Origin: Pseudomonadota bacterium | Lineage (GTDB): Bacteria; Pseudomonadota; Gammaproteobacteria; Enterobacterales; Enterobacteriaceae | Length of the DNA stretch: 16,259 bases | NCBI GenBank assembly: GCA_023454395.1 | Contig: JAEYFY010000244.1 | Span: 1 to 16,259, forward strand | Direction of reading: 5' to 3' | Shown: positions 15,427 to 16,259 of the stretch, piece after piece | Numbering within the stretch: position 1 is the stretch's first letter | How the letters are laid out: each line of letters begins with the position of its first letter | Translations under genes and position numbers: made by a program | Notes under the pieces: generated by a model | Database searches by the model: none | Seen by the model: the letters and a program-made list of their open reading frames with translations, nothing else | What the model was told of the DNA's origin: nothing

Positions 15427-16059
15427 ATGAGTTACAGTGACGAAACGGATGCGATGTCCGGTACACGAAAAAGAACCCATCAACTATTGGTATCAACAGC
15501 GTTGGGGCTTTTTGAGCAAGGAATGTTACCAACAGTGTCGGAATTAGCAGCACATGCAGGTGTTTCGAGAGCAACTGCATATCGTTATTTTCCCACACAA
15601 AGTGATTTAATTAGTGCCACAGTTGATGCAAGTTTAGCACCGATCATTGCATGGAACCCCACTCCCGAAGATAATACACAACAACGCATTACTGAGTTGC
15701 TCAATCTTGCCTATCCTCAAATGTTTAAACATGAAGGCGCATTGCGTGGCGCATTGCAAGTCTCATTACAACAGTGGGCGAAAGAGAGACAATCAAGTGA
15801 ATATGCAGAAAAACGATTTATTCGTGGTCACCGTAAAGAGATTTTACTCAAAGTTATTGAGCCATTAAAAGCACACTATCCTGAAGAAATGTGGGATAAG
15901 GTGATTAAATCGTTCTCTTTAATTTACGGGTCTGAAGTCTTTTTGGTAATGAAAGATATCTGGAAAATGGATGATCAGCAGGTCATTGATATGACTCAAT
16001 GGATGGCAAAAGCTATTCTAAATCAGGCAAAATCTGATTATCCTGCAGATAACGATTAA
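15427..16059 (+). CDS. TetR/AcrR-family transcriptional regulator
   Basis: A 210-residue one-component repressor. The N-terminal helix-turn-helix spans about 17-65: RTHQLLVSTALGLFEQG, then TVSELAAHAGVSRATAYRYF with the recognition helix around VSRATAYRYF at 46-55. The rest is an all-helical ligand and dimer domain with no recognised substrate marks. The start has AAGGA six bases upstream; a further in-frame ATG at residue 10 is possible. It is divergent from the Tm-1-like operon, with matching palindromes between, so local repression and self-control are the likely modes. A ligand related to the operon's substrate is inferred, and its identity is unknown. Confidence 0.9.
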   Translation: MSYSDETDAMSGTRKRTHQLLVSTALGLFEQGMLPTVSELAAHAGVSRATAYRYFPTQSDLISATVDASLAPIIAWNPTPEDNTQQRITELLNLAYPQMFKHEGALRGALQVSLQQWAKERQSSEYAEKRFIRGHRKEILLKVIEPLKAHYPEEMWDKVIKSFSLIYGSEVFLVMKDIWKMDDQQVIDMTQWMAKAILNQAKSDYPADND

Positions 16060-16063
16060 TTAT

Positions 16064-16091
16064 TTGAATAAATCAGTTAAAATTGTATAAA
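16064..16091 (+). promoter_or_regulatory. Candidate promoter of the YheO-like gene
   Basis: TTGAAT (16064-16069) and TATAAA (16086-16091) with a 16-base spacer, 32 bases before the next ATG. It begins just after the tetR stop, so the downstream gene may have its own promoter besides read-through. Confidence 0.4.
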
Positions 16092-16123
16092 TCATTTACG
16101 TTTTAGCTATTGCAGGGATCGTT

Positions 16124-16259
16124 ATGTCACACAAAACAGAAGACCAAGAGTGGCTGGTAGAACAACTACAATTTATTGCACAAGGCATTGGTAAAACATT
16201 ATCGCCTTTTTGTGAAGTTGTACTTCATGATCTAACCGATAGTGAAAATACCATTATGG
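16124..16259 (+). CDS. YheO/DauR-like PAS-domain regulator, 3'-truncated by window edge
   Basis: The first 45 residues of a probable DNA-binding regulator. FIAQGIGKTLSPFCEVVLHDLTDSEN matches the opening of the YheO-type PAS domain (PF08348), in which a conserved CEIVLH-like strand is typical. Full-length relatives are about 210-240 residues and end in a helix-turn-helix; both lie beyond the window. The start is supported by AGGGA five bases upstream. It lies 64 bases after the tetR gene, same strand. In Pseudomonas a relative (DauR) controls D-amino-acid catabolism; no such role is shown here. Confidence 0.75.
   Translation, partial: MSHKTEDQEWLVEQLQFIAQGIGKTLSPFCEVVLHDLTDSENTIM

Noticed and set aside
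16064..16078. FNR-like site TTGA...TCAG before the YheO-like gene
   Set aside because: Half-site spacing is one base short and the second half is imperfect; it reads better as a -35 box.

Overview
The window looks like chromosome of an AT-rich gammaproteobacterium of the Enterobacterales, most likely Proteus or a close Morganellaceae relative. This is an inference from three things. The BtsT, YjiX and YjiA proteins are near-copies of the E. coli proteins. The bulk base composition is AT-rich. A meso-diaminopimelate dehydrogenase gene is present, which is rare in enterics but known from Proteus. No phage, transposase, tRNA, rRNA or CRISPR was seen.

Layout. (1) 1-3216, plus strand: the 3' part of btsT (pyruvate/H+ symporter), then yjiX and yjiA (G3E/CobW GTPase). 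The unit ends in a UAG-rich 3' UTR and a strong intrinsic terminator. (2) 3228-7844, minus strand: an FNR-independent-looking catabolic set of pepT and a DcuC-family carrier, joined by a 4-base ATGA overlap. A 676-base AT-rich gap with a large palindrome follows, and then a cyuA/yhaM-type L-cysteine desulfidase. (3) 8229-10570, plus strand: two unrecognised, very AT-rich genes behind an inverted-repeat-bearing upstream region. They are the clearest accessory DNA here. (4) 10616-13056: a MATE exporter divergent from ddh. (5) 13142-16059: a two-gene minus-strand operon (UPF0261/Tm-1-like ATP-binding protein, then a PEP-hydrolase-like TIM barrel), divergent from a TetR-family regulator. Two matching palindromes lie in the shared promoter region. 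(6) 16124-end: the start of a YheO/DauR-like PAS-domain regulator.

How the genes fit together. The left part handles pyruvate uptake. The pepT/DcuC/cyuA block fits peptide breakdown, carboxylate exchange and cysteine degradation to pyruvate, ammonia and sulfide. The Tm-1-like pair has the two domains that are fused in the tomato antiviral protein Tm-1, and it has its own apparent local repressor. Its substrate cannot be read from the sequence. The two AT-rich genes have no recognisable domain. Secreted effectors or other accessory proteins are possible, but nothing in the sequence proves it. Several annotated starts were moved inward from the longest open frames, using ribosome binding sites and family length.
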